Part shown: piece after piece, positions 55,253 to 64,000 of the stretch
Position numbering within the stretch: the stretch's first letter is position 1
How the letters are laid out: every line of letters starts with the position of its first letter
Source of the DNA: Rummeliibacillus sp963792445
Lineage (GTDB): Bacteria > Bacillota > Bacilli > Bacillales_A > Planococcaceae
NCBI GenBank assembly: GCA_963792445.1
Contig: CAWBWO010000014.1
Coordinates: forward strand, 328,451-392,450
DNA length: 64,000 nucleotides
Direction: 5' to 3'
The notes under the pieces: model-generated
Database searches by the model: none
The model's input: only the letters and a program-made list of their open reading frames with translations
Told to the model about the DNA's origin: nothing
Program-made: the position numbers and the translations under genes

Positions 55253-57489
55253 TGAATTCTCCTATGATGAAATGGACAAGCTTGCTTGGCATGTACCTCA
55301 TCATTTTCTTGATGTTAGTAGAATGGCTTGTCCCTGTAGTTCGTCTGACTGACACAGGGCATCTTCTATTATTTATTATTTTCATCGTGATTTGTTTAGT
55401 ATCCAACCTTATTAATTTAAATGGCGTGTTGTCTGTCACTATTAAGTTACTCTATGTTATTTGGTTTTTAATGTATGTTTATATGGGAACAAGGGTGTTT
55501 TCAGTTGGAAGCTTAACGAAACTTTTCAATGAATTTTCTATCAGTATCCAAGCTTTAACGGATGGAAATTGGAACGGTGTAACAGACTCATTTCGAAGCG
55601 TACTATTTTTCCTCATGATCTGGATGACAATCTATTTAATTCATCACTGGTTAACAGTGAAGTATTCTGTATTATATTTTCTATTAACCACTATTATTTT
55701 CTTAAGCTTGTTAGACACCCTTACTGATTATAATGCCAAATATGCAATGGTTCGTGTAATGGTCCTCGGGTTACTATTAATGGGTGTGCTTTTAATCCAT
55801 CGGTTGTATAAAAATAGTCAGGTGAAGTGGAAACTAAAAAATTACATGATGGTACTCATTCCACTGATTATCATGATTATTTTTAGCACCGCATTTGCCT
55901 ATTTAATGCCCAAAAAGCAGGCAATCGTATCTACACCTGAACCGATATCAAAGTTATTGAATTGGCAAAATAACCAAAATGCTGGTATTGGTAGAATTGG
56001 CTACGTAGAAGATGATAGTAAATTGGGTGGGCCTTTCGAAAAAGATGGCCGCCAAGTATTTGAAGCAACCGCAAATAAAAACCAATATTGGCGAATAGAA
56101 ACGAAGAATATTTATACGGGCAAAGGATGGGAGCGGAAAAAAGGCGATATCTATGTTCATACCTTTGAATATGGTGAAGAAATACCAATGTCCATGAAGC
56201 CTGGTAGAATGAAAAATACCGATGAAGCAACGATTACATTAAAGAAAAACTATCAATTTATATTACAACCATATGGCTTAAAAACGATTGACCAACCGAA
56301 TGATGATAAATCATTTTATATTGAAATAGATGGGGAAAAAATCCGCCCGATTAAAAATGAGAAAAGGGTGCTTTTGCCCAAATATACAATGTCATATTCA
56401 ACACCAGAATATAGTTTGAAGGCGTTAAAAAAGACAAGAAGTTCGGATTTGAAAAAGCTTCCTAAAGACTATAATCAATATTTGCAGCTACCAGCAACAT
56501 TACCGAACCGTGTAAAGAATCTTGCAGTTGAAATAACGAAGAATGAGAAAAACCTTTATGATAAGGCAAATGCGATCGTTTCGTATTTTCAATACAATGG
56601 GTATAACTATTCTCGTACCGATGTAGCCATTCCGTCAGAAAAAGAAGACTACGTTGACCAATTCCTTTTTGAGACAAAATCAGGGTACTGTGATAACTTT
56701 TCAACTTCAATGGTAGTGATGCTTCGTACTTTAGGAATACCAGCTCGCTGGGTAAAAGGATTCTCAGAAGGCGATGAAGTAGCTACTAAAAACGATGACA
56801 AACGTCATTTCATCGTAACAAACAATAATGCTCATTCATGGGTGGAAGCATATCTACCAGGTGTCGGTTGGATGGCTTTTGAACCTACAATTGGCTTCAA
56901 TGGATTTGATAACGTATTAAATGATGTAAAAAATGATGAAAACAAAGGTACGATTAATCCAAAACAAAAAGAAAATGATCAAGCAAAAGCACAAAAGAAA
57001 AAGTTAGCAGAACAAAAGAAGAAAGAAAAACAACAAAAAGAACAAGCAAAAAAACAAGAAAAGAAAAAGCAACAACAAGAAATTGCTAAAAAACAAAATC
57101 AGAAAAAGGCATCAAACAATACTATTAATAAAGCAATTCTAGTGACAATCCTACTTTTCATTATTATTGCCTTAATCATGTATGGAACACGAAGAAAATG
57201 GATGCCAAAATGGCTATTGATGAAATATCGTGTAAAAGGTAATCATGTTCCGATTGATCAGTTATATGAAGTATTATTGAAACAGTTATCTGCAATAGGA
57301 CTAACAAAAGCACAAGGACAAACACTAAGTGATTTTGCAAAAAAAGTAGATGAAAAGTTCGGAACAAATCATATGAGTGTTTTGACGCAAGCTTATGAGG
57401 AAAACCTTTATAGTAAAGAGAGTCCAACAATCGACCAGGATAAAATCAAAGAATGTTGGGAATATTTAATCAATTGCACAAGCGGTTGA
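55249..57489 (+). CDS. yebA: Membrane transglutaminase-like protein (YebA-like)
   Basis: The 746-aa protein has about six N-terminal membrane helices (residues 1-215), an outside region and a transglutaminase-like core with C481 (SGYCDNFSTSMVVMLR), H529 (NAHSWVEAYLPGVGW) and E545 (AFEPTIGF) as the likely triad; the third residue is Asp in many relatives. A Lys/Gln-rich charged stretch (about 565-625) precedes a last membrane helix (about 627-645) and a DUF4129-like tail. It overlaps the DUF58 gene by four bases. It may be a cell-surface protease-like or cross-linking enzyme; substrate unknown. Confidence 0.9.
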   Translation: MMNSPMMKWTSLLGMYLIIFLMLVEWLVPVVRLTDTGHLLLFIIFIVICLVSNLINLNGVLSVTIKLLYVIWFLMYVYMGTRVFSVGSLTKLFNEFSISIQALTDGNWNGVTDSFRSVLFFLMIWMTIYLIHHWLTVKYSVLYFLLTTIIFLSLLDTLTDYNAKYAMVRVMVLGLLLMGVLLIHRLYKNSQVKWKLKNYMMVLIPLIIMIIFSTAFAYLMPKKQAIVSTPEPISKLLNWQNNQNAGIGRIGYVEDDSKLGGPFEKDGRQVFEATANKNQYWRIETKNIYTGKGWERKKGDIYVHTFEYGEEIPMSMKPGRMKNTDEATITLKKNYQFILQPYGLKTIDQPNDDKSFYIEIDGEKIRPIKNEKRVLLPKYTMSYSTPEYSLKALKKTRSSDLKKLPKDYNQYLQLPATLPNRVKNLAVEITKNEKNLYDKANAIVSYFQYNGYNYSRTDVAIPSEKEDYVDQFLFETKSGYCDNFSTSMVVMLRTLGIPARWVKGFSEGDEVATKNDDKRHFIVTNNNAHSWVEAYLPGVGWMAFEPTIGFNGFDNVLNDVKNDENKGTINPKQKENDQAKAQKKKLAEQKKKEKQQKEQAKKQEKKKQQQEIAKKQNQKKASNNTINKAILVTILLFIIIALIMYGTRRKWMPKWLLMKYRVKGNHVPIDQLYEVLLKQLSAIGLTKAQGQTLSDFAKKVDEKFGTNHMSVLTQAYEENLYSKESPTIDQDKIKECWEYLINCTSG

Positions 57490-57542
57490 TTTTGATTCTT
57501 ATAAACTGTAAAATTGAGAAAAATTATAAATAATTGATTTAC

Positions 57543-57699
57543 CCTCGTATATGTTCGAAAATATGGTTCGAATGTTTCTACCAAGCTACCGTAAATAGTT
57601 TGACTATGAGGCAAATATAGCTATGTTTTTGACATGGTTTGTTTGCCTTTTGGAGAGACTAAACGCGTAGGAAGAAAATACTTTCAACGCGTTTTTTTC
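57543..57699 (+). promoter_or_regulatory. Guanine-type purine riboswitch before guaA
   Basis: Aptamer 57543-57611: P1 CCTCGTA/TATGAGG, P2 TTCGAA with loop AATATGG, J2/3 GTTTCTACC, P3 with loop CCGTAAA, and J3/1 GACTA, whose C is the guanine-specific base. GAGGCAAA after P1 can pair with TTTGCCTT (about 57645-57653), a likely antiterminator. A terminator AAACGCGT/ACGCGTTT with T-run ends at 57698. Confidence 0.93.
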
Positions 57700-57755
57700 G
57701 TAAATAGAATTTATAAGGGATTAGTCATTAATAAAATTTAGAAGAGGTGGAACTG

Positions 57756-59308
57756 TTGTCAGTTAGTACAATATTAAAAGATCAAGAAAAAATTATCGTT
57801 CTTGATTTTGGTAGCCAATACAACCAACTTATTACTCGTCGAATTCGCGAATTCGGTATATATAGTGAATTACATCCACACACAATCACTGCAGAAGAAC
57901 TAAAAGCGATGAACGCTACTGGTGTTATTTTTTCTGGTGGCCCAAACTCTGTATATGATGAAAATGCATTTCATATCGATGAGAAAATCTTCGACATGGG
58001 TTTACCAATCCTAGGAATCTGCTACGGTATGCAATTAATGACTCATTCTTTAGGAGGTAAAGTTGAATCAGCTGACCATCGTGAATACGGTAAAGCAGAA
58101 ATTAAAGTATTAGAAGATAATGCTTTATTTGGTGAACTTCCAAAAGAACAAGTCGTTTGGATGAGCCATGGTGACCTAGTTACTCAAACTCCAGATGGCT
58201 TCACTACAATTGCTACAAGTGCATCATGCCCAATCGCAGCAATGGCAAATGCAGAACGTAAATTTTATGCAGTACAGTTCCATCCAGAAGTACGTCATTC
58301 TGTATATGGCAACGACATCTTACGTCAATTCGTATTCGATGTTTGTGGAGCTAAAGGTGACTGGTCAATGGACAGTTTCATCGACATGCAAATCCAAAAA
58401 ATCCGTAAACAAGTTGGCGACAAAAAAGTACTTTGTGCTCTTTCAGGTGGCGTTGACTCTTCTGTTGTTGCGGTCTTAATCCATAAAGCAATCGGTGACC
58501 AATTAACATGTATGTTTGTTGACCATAACTTACTTCGTAAAGGTGAAGCTGAAGGTGTAATGGAAACATTCGAAGGTAAATTTGGCATTAACATGATTAA
58601 AATTGATGCTCGCAAACGTTTCATGGACAAACTTGCTGGTGTAACGATCCAGAGAAAAAACGTAAAATCATCGGTAACGAATTCATCTATGTATTCGATG
58701 ACGAAGCTTCAAAACTAGAAGGTATGGACTTCCTTGCGCAAGGTACTTTATATACTGACATTATCGAAAGTGGTACAACAACAGCACAAACAATCAAATC
58801 TCACCATAACGTAGGTGGACTTCCTGAAGACATGCAGTTCGAATTAATCGAACCTCTTAAAACATTATTCAAAGACGAAGTACGTGAATTAGGTACTGAA
58901 CTAGGTCTTCCTCATGAAATCGTATGGCGTCAACCATTCCCAGGACCAGGTCTAGCAATCCGTGTACTTGGAGAAGTAACAGAAGAAAAACTAGAAATCG
59001 TCCGCGAATCTGATGCAATCTTACGTGATGAAATCGCGAAAGCAGGCCTAGAAAGTGAAATTTGGCAATACTTCACTGTACTACCTGACATCAAATCAGT
59101 CGGTGTAATGGGCGATCAACGTACGTACGACTATGCAATCGGTATCCGTGCCGTAACATCAATCGACGGCATGACTTCAGACTGGGCACGTATCCCTTAC
59201 GACGTACTCGAAAAAATCTCAGTACGTATCGTGAACGAAGTCAACCACATCAACCGCGTACTGTATGACGTAACTTCTAAGCCACCAGCTACTATTGAGT
59301 GGGAATAG
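57756..59308 (+). CDS. guaA: GMP synthase (glutamine-hydrolysing), frameshifted
   Basis: GuaA turns XMP into GMP. The N-terminal class I glutaminase has GICYGMQ (nucleophile Cys) and FHPEV; the ATP pyrophosphatase domain has LCALSGGVDSSVVAVL; the dimerisation domain ends in KPPATIEWE. The two frames join in KLAGVTDPEKKRKIIGNEF if one base is added after 58645. All else is conserved over both parts. GMP synthase is expected to be needed, so a sequencing deletion is most likely. TTG 57756 follows GAGGTGG; the GTG at 57747 overlaps it. Controlled by the guanine riboswitch. Confidence 0.93.
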
Positions 59309-59398
59309 CAAACACTGCGACGAACAATTACTTCTAAGTCGAAGCTAGCGTAGCAATGCAGACTTCATGCGAAGCGCGCAGGAGCGCACATTCCAATA
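59309..59398. other. GC-rich spacer patch after guaA
   Basis: The segment to 59392 is richer in GC than its surroundings (GAAGCGCGCAGGAGCGCAC) and includes local repeats; it may be another old interspersed element. No gene is seen. Confidence 0.35.
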
Positions 59399-59443
59399 AA
59401 AATCTCTCTTTTCTAAGGAATTAGAAAGGGGAGATTTTTTTAT
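59399..59443 (+). terminator. Terminator after guaA
   Basis: Stem AAAATCTCTCTTTTCTAA with TTAGAAAGGGGAGATTTT, then T. Confidence 0.9.
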
Positions 59444-59683
59444 TGATAGAGATTAATACAAGCTCTGTCTTTAAAAATAGAATACGAAAATCTATAGGAA
59501 ATCATGTATCGTAAGTAAGGCGTAAGTGGAGAAAGGCTAGTAGGTAAAACGTAAATGAAATTCGAATGTCCTGCTATTAGCAGTTATTAGGGAATTGCCA
59601 GATGGTTTAATAGTCAAATGAGAGTGTGTGTTGAAATAGATACTAGAAAAAATAAGGACCTTTTCCACAGGAATAAAGGTTTA

Positions 59684-59713
59684 TTGACGTTGGTAAAATT
59701 ACTACATTAGAAT
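59684..59713 (+). promoter_or_regulatory. Promoter of the secreted protein gene
   Basis: TTGACG (59684-59689), 18-base spacer, TAGAAT (59708-59713), 36 bases before the start codon. The preceding 59444-59683 holds no gene that I can see. Confidence 0.6.
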
Positions 59714-59748
59714 TAAATGGAAAAAAGTAAATATAATAGGAGGATATT

Positions 59749-60330
59749 ATGAACCAACATTTCAAAAGATTTATTGCAATGGCTTTTGCTTTTATTTTAT
59801 TGTTTGCATTTAGTTTTTCAACTGTCCAGGCTGCAACTAAGACACAAACAGTTAGCTCTAAAGTGCATGGAGTAATTGTACATAAATCATTTCTTCACAC
59901 AAATTCATTAAATTCTAGAGGGAATTGGAGTCAAGAAAACTATTATTATTATTTAAAGAAAAAAGAAGCAACAAAGTATGCTAACGAATTAAAAAGTAAA
60001 GCAAAGAAGTATAAAGCAAGTAAGAAAATAATTAAGAAATTTACGGGGAAAACACCATACGGAAAAATTATTTCCTTTACTTTAGCAATTAAAGCAGGAG
60101 AAGCAAATGAAATTGCCAATGCTATTTTAAAGCAAACTAAAAAAGGTAAAGGTAATGTTAAATTTACATCAGTAAAGAATGCTCCACCATACTCTGGAGG
60201 TATAAGTGTATATACAATCAAGTATTGGGATGGCAAAAAGATCGATGTGACTAGTTATAAAAACACTAAAACGATTAATGGTGTGAAAAGTACAAGTGAA
60301 GAAAAAGTTAAAAGTATCGTGAAATGGTAA
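59749..60330 (+). CDS. Secreted Lys-rich protein, unknown function
   Basis: The 193-aa protein has a clear signal peptide (KRFIAMAFAFILLFAFSFSTVQAA, likely cut after AQA-like VQAA at about 28) and a basic mature part rich in Lys and Tyr with no Cys. The middle (FTGKTPYGKIISFTLAIKAGEANEIANAIL) looks helical and amphipathic, which could fit a bacteriocin-like or wall-binding protein, but I recognise no family. AGGAGG precedes the ATG; own promoter and terminator. Confidence 0.8.
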   Translation: MNQHFKRFIAMAFAFILLFAFSFSTVQAATKTQTVSSKVHGVIVHKSFLHTNSLNSRGNWSQENYYYYLKKKEATKYANELKSKAKKYKASKKIIKKFTGKTPYGKIISFTLAIKAGEANEIANAILKQTKKGKGNVKFTSVKNAPPYSGGISVYTIKYWDGKKIDVTSYKNTKTINGVKSTSEEKVKSIVKW

Positions 60331-60343
60331 TGATACGATAAGA

Positions 60344-60377
60344 AAATGACCAAATAAGATTTTGGTCATTTTTTATG
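60344..60377 (+). terminator. Terminator after the secreted protein gene
   Basis: Stem AAAATGACCA/TGGTCATTTT plus T tail. Confidence 0.88.
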
Positions 60378-60452
60378 TGCTTCCTAGCTCTTATTGCTTA
60401 CTGCATAGTATTGATAAAAGGAAGTTTATGTAATAATTTTTTTAAACTGTCA

Positions 60453-61079
60453 TTAATTTTTAATCGTCACTCCAAGCATCGCTGCAATAGCAACAGCTTG
60501 ATCAAAACGTATTGAAAGCCCGCTCGCTAAACTAGGAGTTAGTTTCAAATCCACAAAATCGCAAGTTGATAAATCCAATCCTTTTAACCCACTTTCCGTG
60601 AAATCTGCCATCTCAAGATTACACTTCGAAAATTCTACTTGGTCAAATCGAACATCTTGTAGAAAACTCTCTTCTAGTTGGCAATCTTCAAATCGAACTA
60701 ACTTAAGCTTGCTTTCAGAGAAAACACAATATCTCATTAAATTGTTTTGCATCAACACGTTTTTGAATTGGCAGCCAATCATTTGTGTACCTGTCAATTT
60801 ACAATTCTCAAATTGACATCGATAAAAGATAGATTTATTAAAGTTGAAATTCGATACATCACATTTATTAAAAATTACATCTGAGAATTCCATTTGATCA
60901 TATTGGACAGTAAGAAAACGGCAATTCTCAAATTGTACTTCTTGTAATTGCTTTCGTCCAAAGCGACAATCGATTTCACAGTTGATAAGATGTGTGTTTT
61001 CTTCTATTTCTTCAAGCATAATAGCTTCATTGCATAATGTTTGGTGATAGATTGCTGAAGGAGCAGTAATTTTATTCAT
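60453..61079 (-). CDS. Pentapeptide-repeat protein, Qnr-like layout
   Basis: The 208-aa protein is a right-handed beta-helix of A(D/N)LxX-type repeats with many Phe/Leu centres and N/C flanks (e.g. FENCRF, FSDVIF, FNKCDV, FRCQF-type units). The last repeats and tail (GLDLSTCDFVDLKL ... AVAIAAMLGVTIKN) resemble the end of Qnr/McbG proteins, in which a short helix after the helix-fold makes the dimer. Qnr proteins shield gyrase from quinolones, but chromosomal relatives often have no such proven role. GAGGTGA precedes the ATG. Confidence 0.85.
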   Translation of the reverse strand: MNKITAPSAIYHQTLCNEAIMLEEIEENTHLINCEIDCRFGRKQLQEVQFENCRFLTVQYDQMEFSDVIFNKCDVSNFNFNKSIFYRCQFENCKLTGTQMIGCQFKNVLMQNNLMRYCVFSESKLKLVRFEDCQLEESFLQDVRFDQVEFSKCNLEMADFTESGLKGLDLSTCDFVDLKLTPSLASGLSIRFDQAVAIAAMLGVTIKN

Positions 61080-61283
61080 AAAATCACCTCTTAAAGTTAG
61101 TGTTTAGACCTATAATGCCATAATTTATGGAAGAAAGTAAATTATGTATTGGTAGGGATATACATTATTATAAAGAGTAGGTTATTCACGAACTATAAAA
61201 TGATTTATCGATAAAATGTTCGGAAAAGGTATTGTCATGTTGTATGATGCGTGGTATATTATCAAAGTAATTAAATCGCGTCG

Positions 61284-61412
61284 TCGTATAATGTCGGGAA
61301 TATGGCCCGAAAGTCTCTACCGAGTTACCGTAAATAACTCGACTACGATTCATAAGCTTGCAATGATTGCAAGAATCGTAGACATTCGACCATGTGTTGT
61401 ATGTCTTTTTTT
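61284..61412 (+). promoter_or_regulatory. Guanine-type purine riboswitch before pbuG
   Basis: Aptamer 61284-61348: P1 TCGTA/TACGA, P2 TCGGG/CCCGA with loop AATATGG, CTCTACC, P3 GAGTTA/TAACTC with loop CCGTAAA, and GACTA with the guanine-specific C. CTACGATTC (61343-61351) pairs exactly with GAATCGTAG (61373-61381) as antiterminator; the terminator AGACAT/ATGTCT (61380-61406) has a T-run. High guanine therefore stops pbuG. Confidence 0.96.
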
Positions 61413-61456
61413 ATTCTCTAAGACGTATAAGGCGACATACGGAGGAATAAACAAAC

Positions 61457-62763
61457 ATGAAAAAGTATTTCCTATTTGAAGAACTTGGCACAAATTATCG
61501 CCGAGAAATCATTGGGGGACTCACAACATTCTTTTCAATGGCTTATATTTTAGCAGTTAACCCTGATATGCTTTCAGCAGCAGGGATGGATAAAGGAGCA
61601 TATTTGTAGCAACTGCATTAGCTGCTGCCGTCGGTTCTCTGATCATGGGGATTTTTGCTAAGTTTCCAATTTCACTAGCACCTGGAATGGGGTTAAACGC
61701 CTTCTTTGCCTTTACAGTAGTATTACAATTGCATATACCATGGCAAACAGGTTTAACTGGTGTTTTCTTCTCAGGGGTTATCTTTATTATCCTTTCATTA
61801 ACTGGTATTCGTGAAACAATTATTAATGCAATTCCAACACAATTAAAATATGCAGTATCAGCAGGGATTGGTTTGTTCATAGCATTCGTTGGTTTACAAA
61901 AAGCAGGCATTATTGTCAATGAAGATGCAACACTTGTTACTTTAGGTAATTTTAAAGATGGTAATGTATTACTCACAATTTTCGGTTTATTAGTTGCCGC
62001 TATTTTAATGATTAGAAAAGTAAATGGAGCTATTTTCTTTAGTATTGTGATTACATCAATTGTAGGGATGATCTTCCATCTAGTGAATGTTCCTACAGCA
62101 GTTATATCATCTATTCCTGATGTTTCATCAACATTTGGTGTAGCTCTTCATCCGATAATTCATGATCCAGCTTCATTATTTAACTGGAAGTTCTTAACCA
62201 TTGTATTGACATTCCTATTTGTAGATTTCTTTGACACAGCAGGTACATTAATGGCTGTAGCGGGACAAGCAGGATTAGTAAAAGATCATAAATTACCTCG
62301 TGCTGGACGTGCTTTAATGGCAGATGCACTTGCTACAACAATTGGTTCAATTTTTGGTACATCAACTACAACTGCTTATGTTGAATCAACAGCAGGTGTT
62401 GCTGCAGGTGCCCGTTCAGGTTTCGCAGCTGTAGTCACTGCAGTGCTGTTCTTACTAGCTTTGTTCTTCTCACCATTGTTAGCAGTTATTACTCCAGCAG
62501 TAACAGCACCAGCACTTATAATTGTTGGGGTATTGATGGTATCATCATTAAAATTAGTTGAATGGGAAAAATTGGAAATAGCAGTACCGGCATTCTTAAC
62601 TGTTATATTAATGCCACTTGGTTACAGTATTGCGACTGGGATTGCTGCTGGCTTCGTATTATACCCAATCACAATGGTACTAGCAGGTCGTAAAAAAGAA
62701 GTTCATTGGATTATGTATTTACTAATGATTATCTTTATCTTATACTTTGCTTTCTTAAAATAA
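61457..62763 (+). CDS. pbuG: Guanine/hypoxanthine permease PbuG, frameshifted
   Basis: PbuG is a purine importer of the NCS2/AzgA type with about 12 membrane helices. The start MKKYFLFEELGTNYRREIIGGLTTFFSMAYILAVNPDML is standard. The frame breaks at 61600 (GCATATTTG); one extra A (GCAATATTT) gives MDKGAIFVATALAAAVGSLIMG and joins the remaining 387 codons (SISLAPGMGLNAFFAF-type motif; DFFDTAGTLMAVAG; TSTTTAYVESTAGVAAGARSG). The frame is otherwise perfect, so a single-base sequencing loss is likely. Controlled by the guanine riboswitch; follows the guaA block as in B. subtilis. Confidence 0.92.
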
Positions 62764-62776
62764 TCAAAATAAATAA

Positions 62777-62815
62777 AAGCGGGATCAGCGTAAAAGTTGA
62801 TCCCGCTTTTATTTA
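62777..62815 (+). terminator. Terminator after pbuG
   Basis: Stem AAAAGCGGGATCA/TGATCCCGCTTTT with T tail. Confidence 0.92.
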
Positions 62816-63222
62816 TATGCTCGATTGGACGATAACTTGATGGTGAGAAGCAGGTTTAATAGTAGAAACTGTTAGAAAGTATGTTTCATATTGAACAGAA
62901 GGGTAAACCCCTCAGGAATCCTTAACCATTCAGATGATTGAATTAGAATAAGAAAATAACTTTTATGATGAAATAAGATGGTGGAGTGTATAATGATTGA
63001 ACCTTGATCTTTCATATAAGTTTACAAAATAAGCAACTAGGCCCTTCAAAAATTAGGCTATATTATAGTAGTTAACCATTTTAGAATATAGGAATTCTAA
63101 GTGAATAAAAAAGTGTTATAGATTAGTTAAAGAAAAATCATTGAAAATGATAGTATGGCCAAGCATTTAAAATGATGACTCTAGTTAAAAACAATTAAAG
63201 TAATAAGATATTATTCTTTTTG
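62816..63222. other. AT-rich spacer before the second rrn operon
   Basis: No gene, RNA or repeat is seen; AT-rich as is usual upstream of rrn promoters, where UP-element-like A/T tracts may help. Confidence 0.5.
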
Positions 63223-63251
63223 TTGACATGAAATTTTAAGTATGGTAAATT
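63223..63251 (+). promoter_or_regulatory. rrn promoter P1 of the second operon
   Basis: TTGACA (63223-63228), 17-base spacer, TAAATT (63246-63251), a weak -10. Confidence 0.6.
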
Positions 63252-63306
63252 AATAAAGTCGCTGATGAGAAAAAGTGATAAACAATCAAATCGTATAAAA
63301 AAGTTG

Positions 63307-63335
63307 TTGACAAAACATTTTAGATTTGATAAGAT
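63307..63335 (+). promoter_or_regulatory. rrn promoter P2 of the second operon
   Basis: TTGACA (63307-63312), 17-base spacer, TAAGAT (63330-63335), typical of Bacillales rrn P2. Confidence 0.85.
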
Positions 63336-63363
63336 ATAAAAGTTCGCTACTGAGCGAACAAGA

Positions 63364-63501
63364 TATGAACCTTGAAAACTGAACAAGCAAGACGTTAATC
63401 AATAAACTTTGATTACTAACTTTTGTTAGTAACAAGGACAAATAATAGATATCATCTTTTGATGATACGCTAGCAAAGCTAATGAGCTTTCAAACTTTAC
63501 T
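63364..63501 (+). repeat. 16S rRNA leader, copy 2
   Basis: Same as 2867-3004 with one visible base change (ACAAATAATAG here, ACAAACAATAG there). It includes the 5' half of the 16S processing stem. Confidence 0.85.
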
Positions 63502-64000
63502 TTTATGGAGAGTTTGATCCTGGCTCAGGACGAACGCTGGCGGCGTGCCTAATACATGCAAGTCGAGCGAATGACAGGGAGCTTGCTCCCTTGATTTAGC
63601 GGCGGACGGGTGAGTAACACGTGGGCAACCTGCCCTGTAGACTGGGATAACTTCGGGAAACCGGAGCTAATACCGGATAATCCATTTCCCCTCATGGGGA
63701 AATGTTGAAAGGCGCTTTCGCGTCACTACAGGATGGGCCCGCGGTGCATTAGCTAGTTGGTGGGGTAACGGCCTACCAAGGCGACGATGCATAGCCGACC
63801 TGAGAGGGTGATCGGCCACATTGGGACTGAGACACGGCCCAAACTCCTACGGGAGGCAGCAGTAGGGAATCTTCCACAATGGACGAAAGTCTGATGGAGC
63901 AACGCCGCGTGAGTGATGAAGGTTTTCGGATCGTAAAACTCTGTTGTAAGGGAAGAACAAGTACGTTAGGAAATGAACGTACCTTGACGGTACCTTATTA
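63502..64000 (+). rRNA. 16S ribosomal RNA, 5' part of the second operon
   Basis: The first 499 bases repeat 3005-3503 with one visible base change (T at 63705, C at 3208). The gene runs off the end of the window. Confidence 0.97.

Noticed and set aside
61216..61479. 87-aa frame before pbuG
   Set aside because: It lies on the guanine riboswitch, which explains the conservation.

Overview
This window is core chromosome of a spore-forming Firmicute of the Bacillales, most likely a Planococcaceae/Lysinibacillus-type bacterium. The evidence is Bacillus-type 16S rRNA, frequent GTG/TTG starts behind strong AGGAGG sites, low GC, spore genes (splAB, cotJABC), CIRCE, S-box and purine riboswitches, and gene order close to Bacillus subtilis. 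I assign the genus only from this general look. No phage, insertion sequence, CRISPR array or secretion-system island is visible.

Layout. 1-2000: 3' end of tex and an SprT-like gene, as in B. subtilis ydcI-ydcK. 2088-2853: eight tRNA genes (Asn, Glu, Asp, Gln, Lys, Leu, Arg, Gly) that run straight into a 16S-23S-5S operon (3005-7850), followed by a GGDEF-gene remnant and a second tRNA-Asp. 8723-18478: tsaE-tsaB-rimI-tsaD, a DnaA-box cluster, an ABC-F gene (minus strand), rex, tatA-tatC, a CPBP protease (minus strand) and groES-groEL. 18994-30517: small membrane proteins, TspO, spore photoproduct lyase with SplA, UvsE, the cotJ operon, endonuclease Q, a nucleoside hydrolase and a secreted nuclease. 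30899-37252: OatA-like acyltransferase, CPA1 antiporter, HemY and a sortase. 37377-42912: SAM riboswitch with yitJ-metH. 42986-50189: sigma-54, fatty-acid desaturase with a DesR-like regulator, proline dehydrogenase, FetAB and a DNA methyltransferase. 50532-62763: pncB-nadE, the yeaC-yeaD-yebA-guaA-pbuG block with two guanine riboswitches, a secreted protein and a Qnr-like pentapeptide protein. 63223-64000: promoters and first 499 bases of a second rrn operon in the same direction.

Functional themes: tRNA modification (t6A), redox sensing (Rex), protein export and folding, UV and deaminated-DNA repair tied to spores (SplB, UvsE, EndoQ, Ogt), methionine regeneration under SAM control, NAD salvage, membrane fluidity control and guanine-controlled purine supply.

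Five genes (tex, fetA, the DUF58 gene, guaA, pbuG) each carry a single-base frameshift, mostly at short homopolymers. Because guaA and pbuG are expected to be functional, the simplest reading is residual sequencing indels. The most interesting non-coding items are the DnaA-box cluster at 11426-11595, a perfect DesR-type operator before the desaturase with a matching half-site before hemY, an 11-bp inverted repeat bounding an unexplained 167-bp element (18599-18765), and an interspersed foldable repeat (30519 and 46345).
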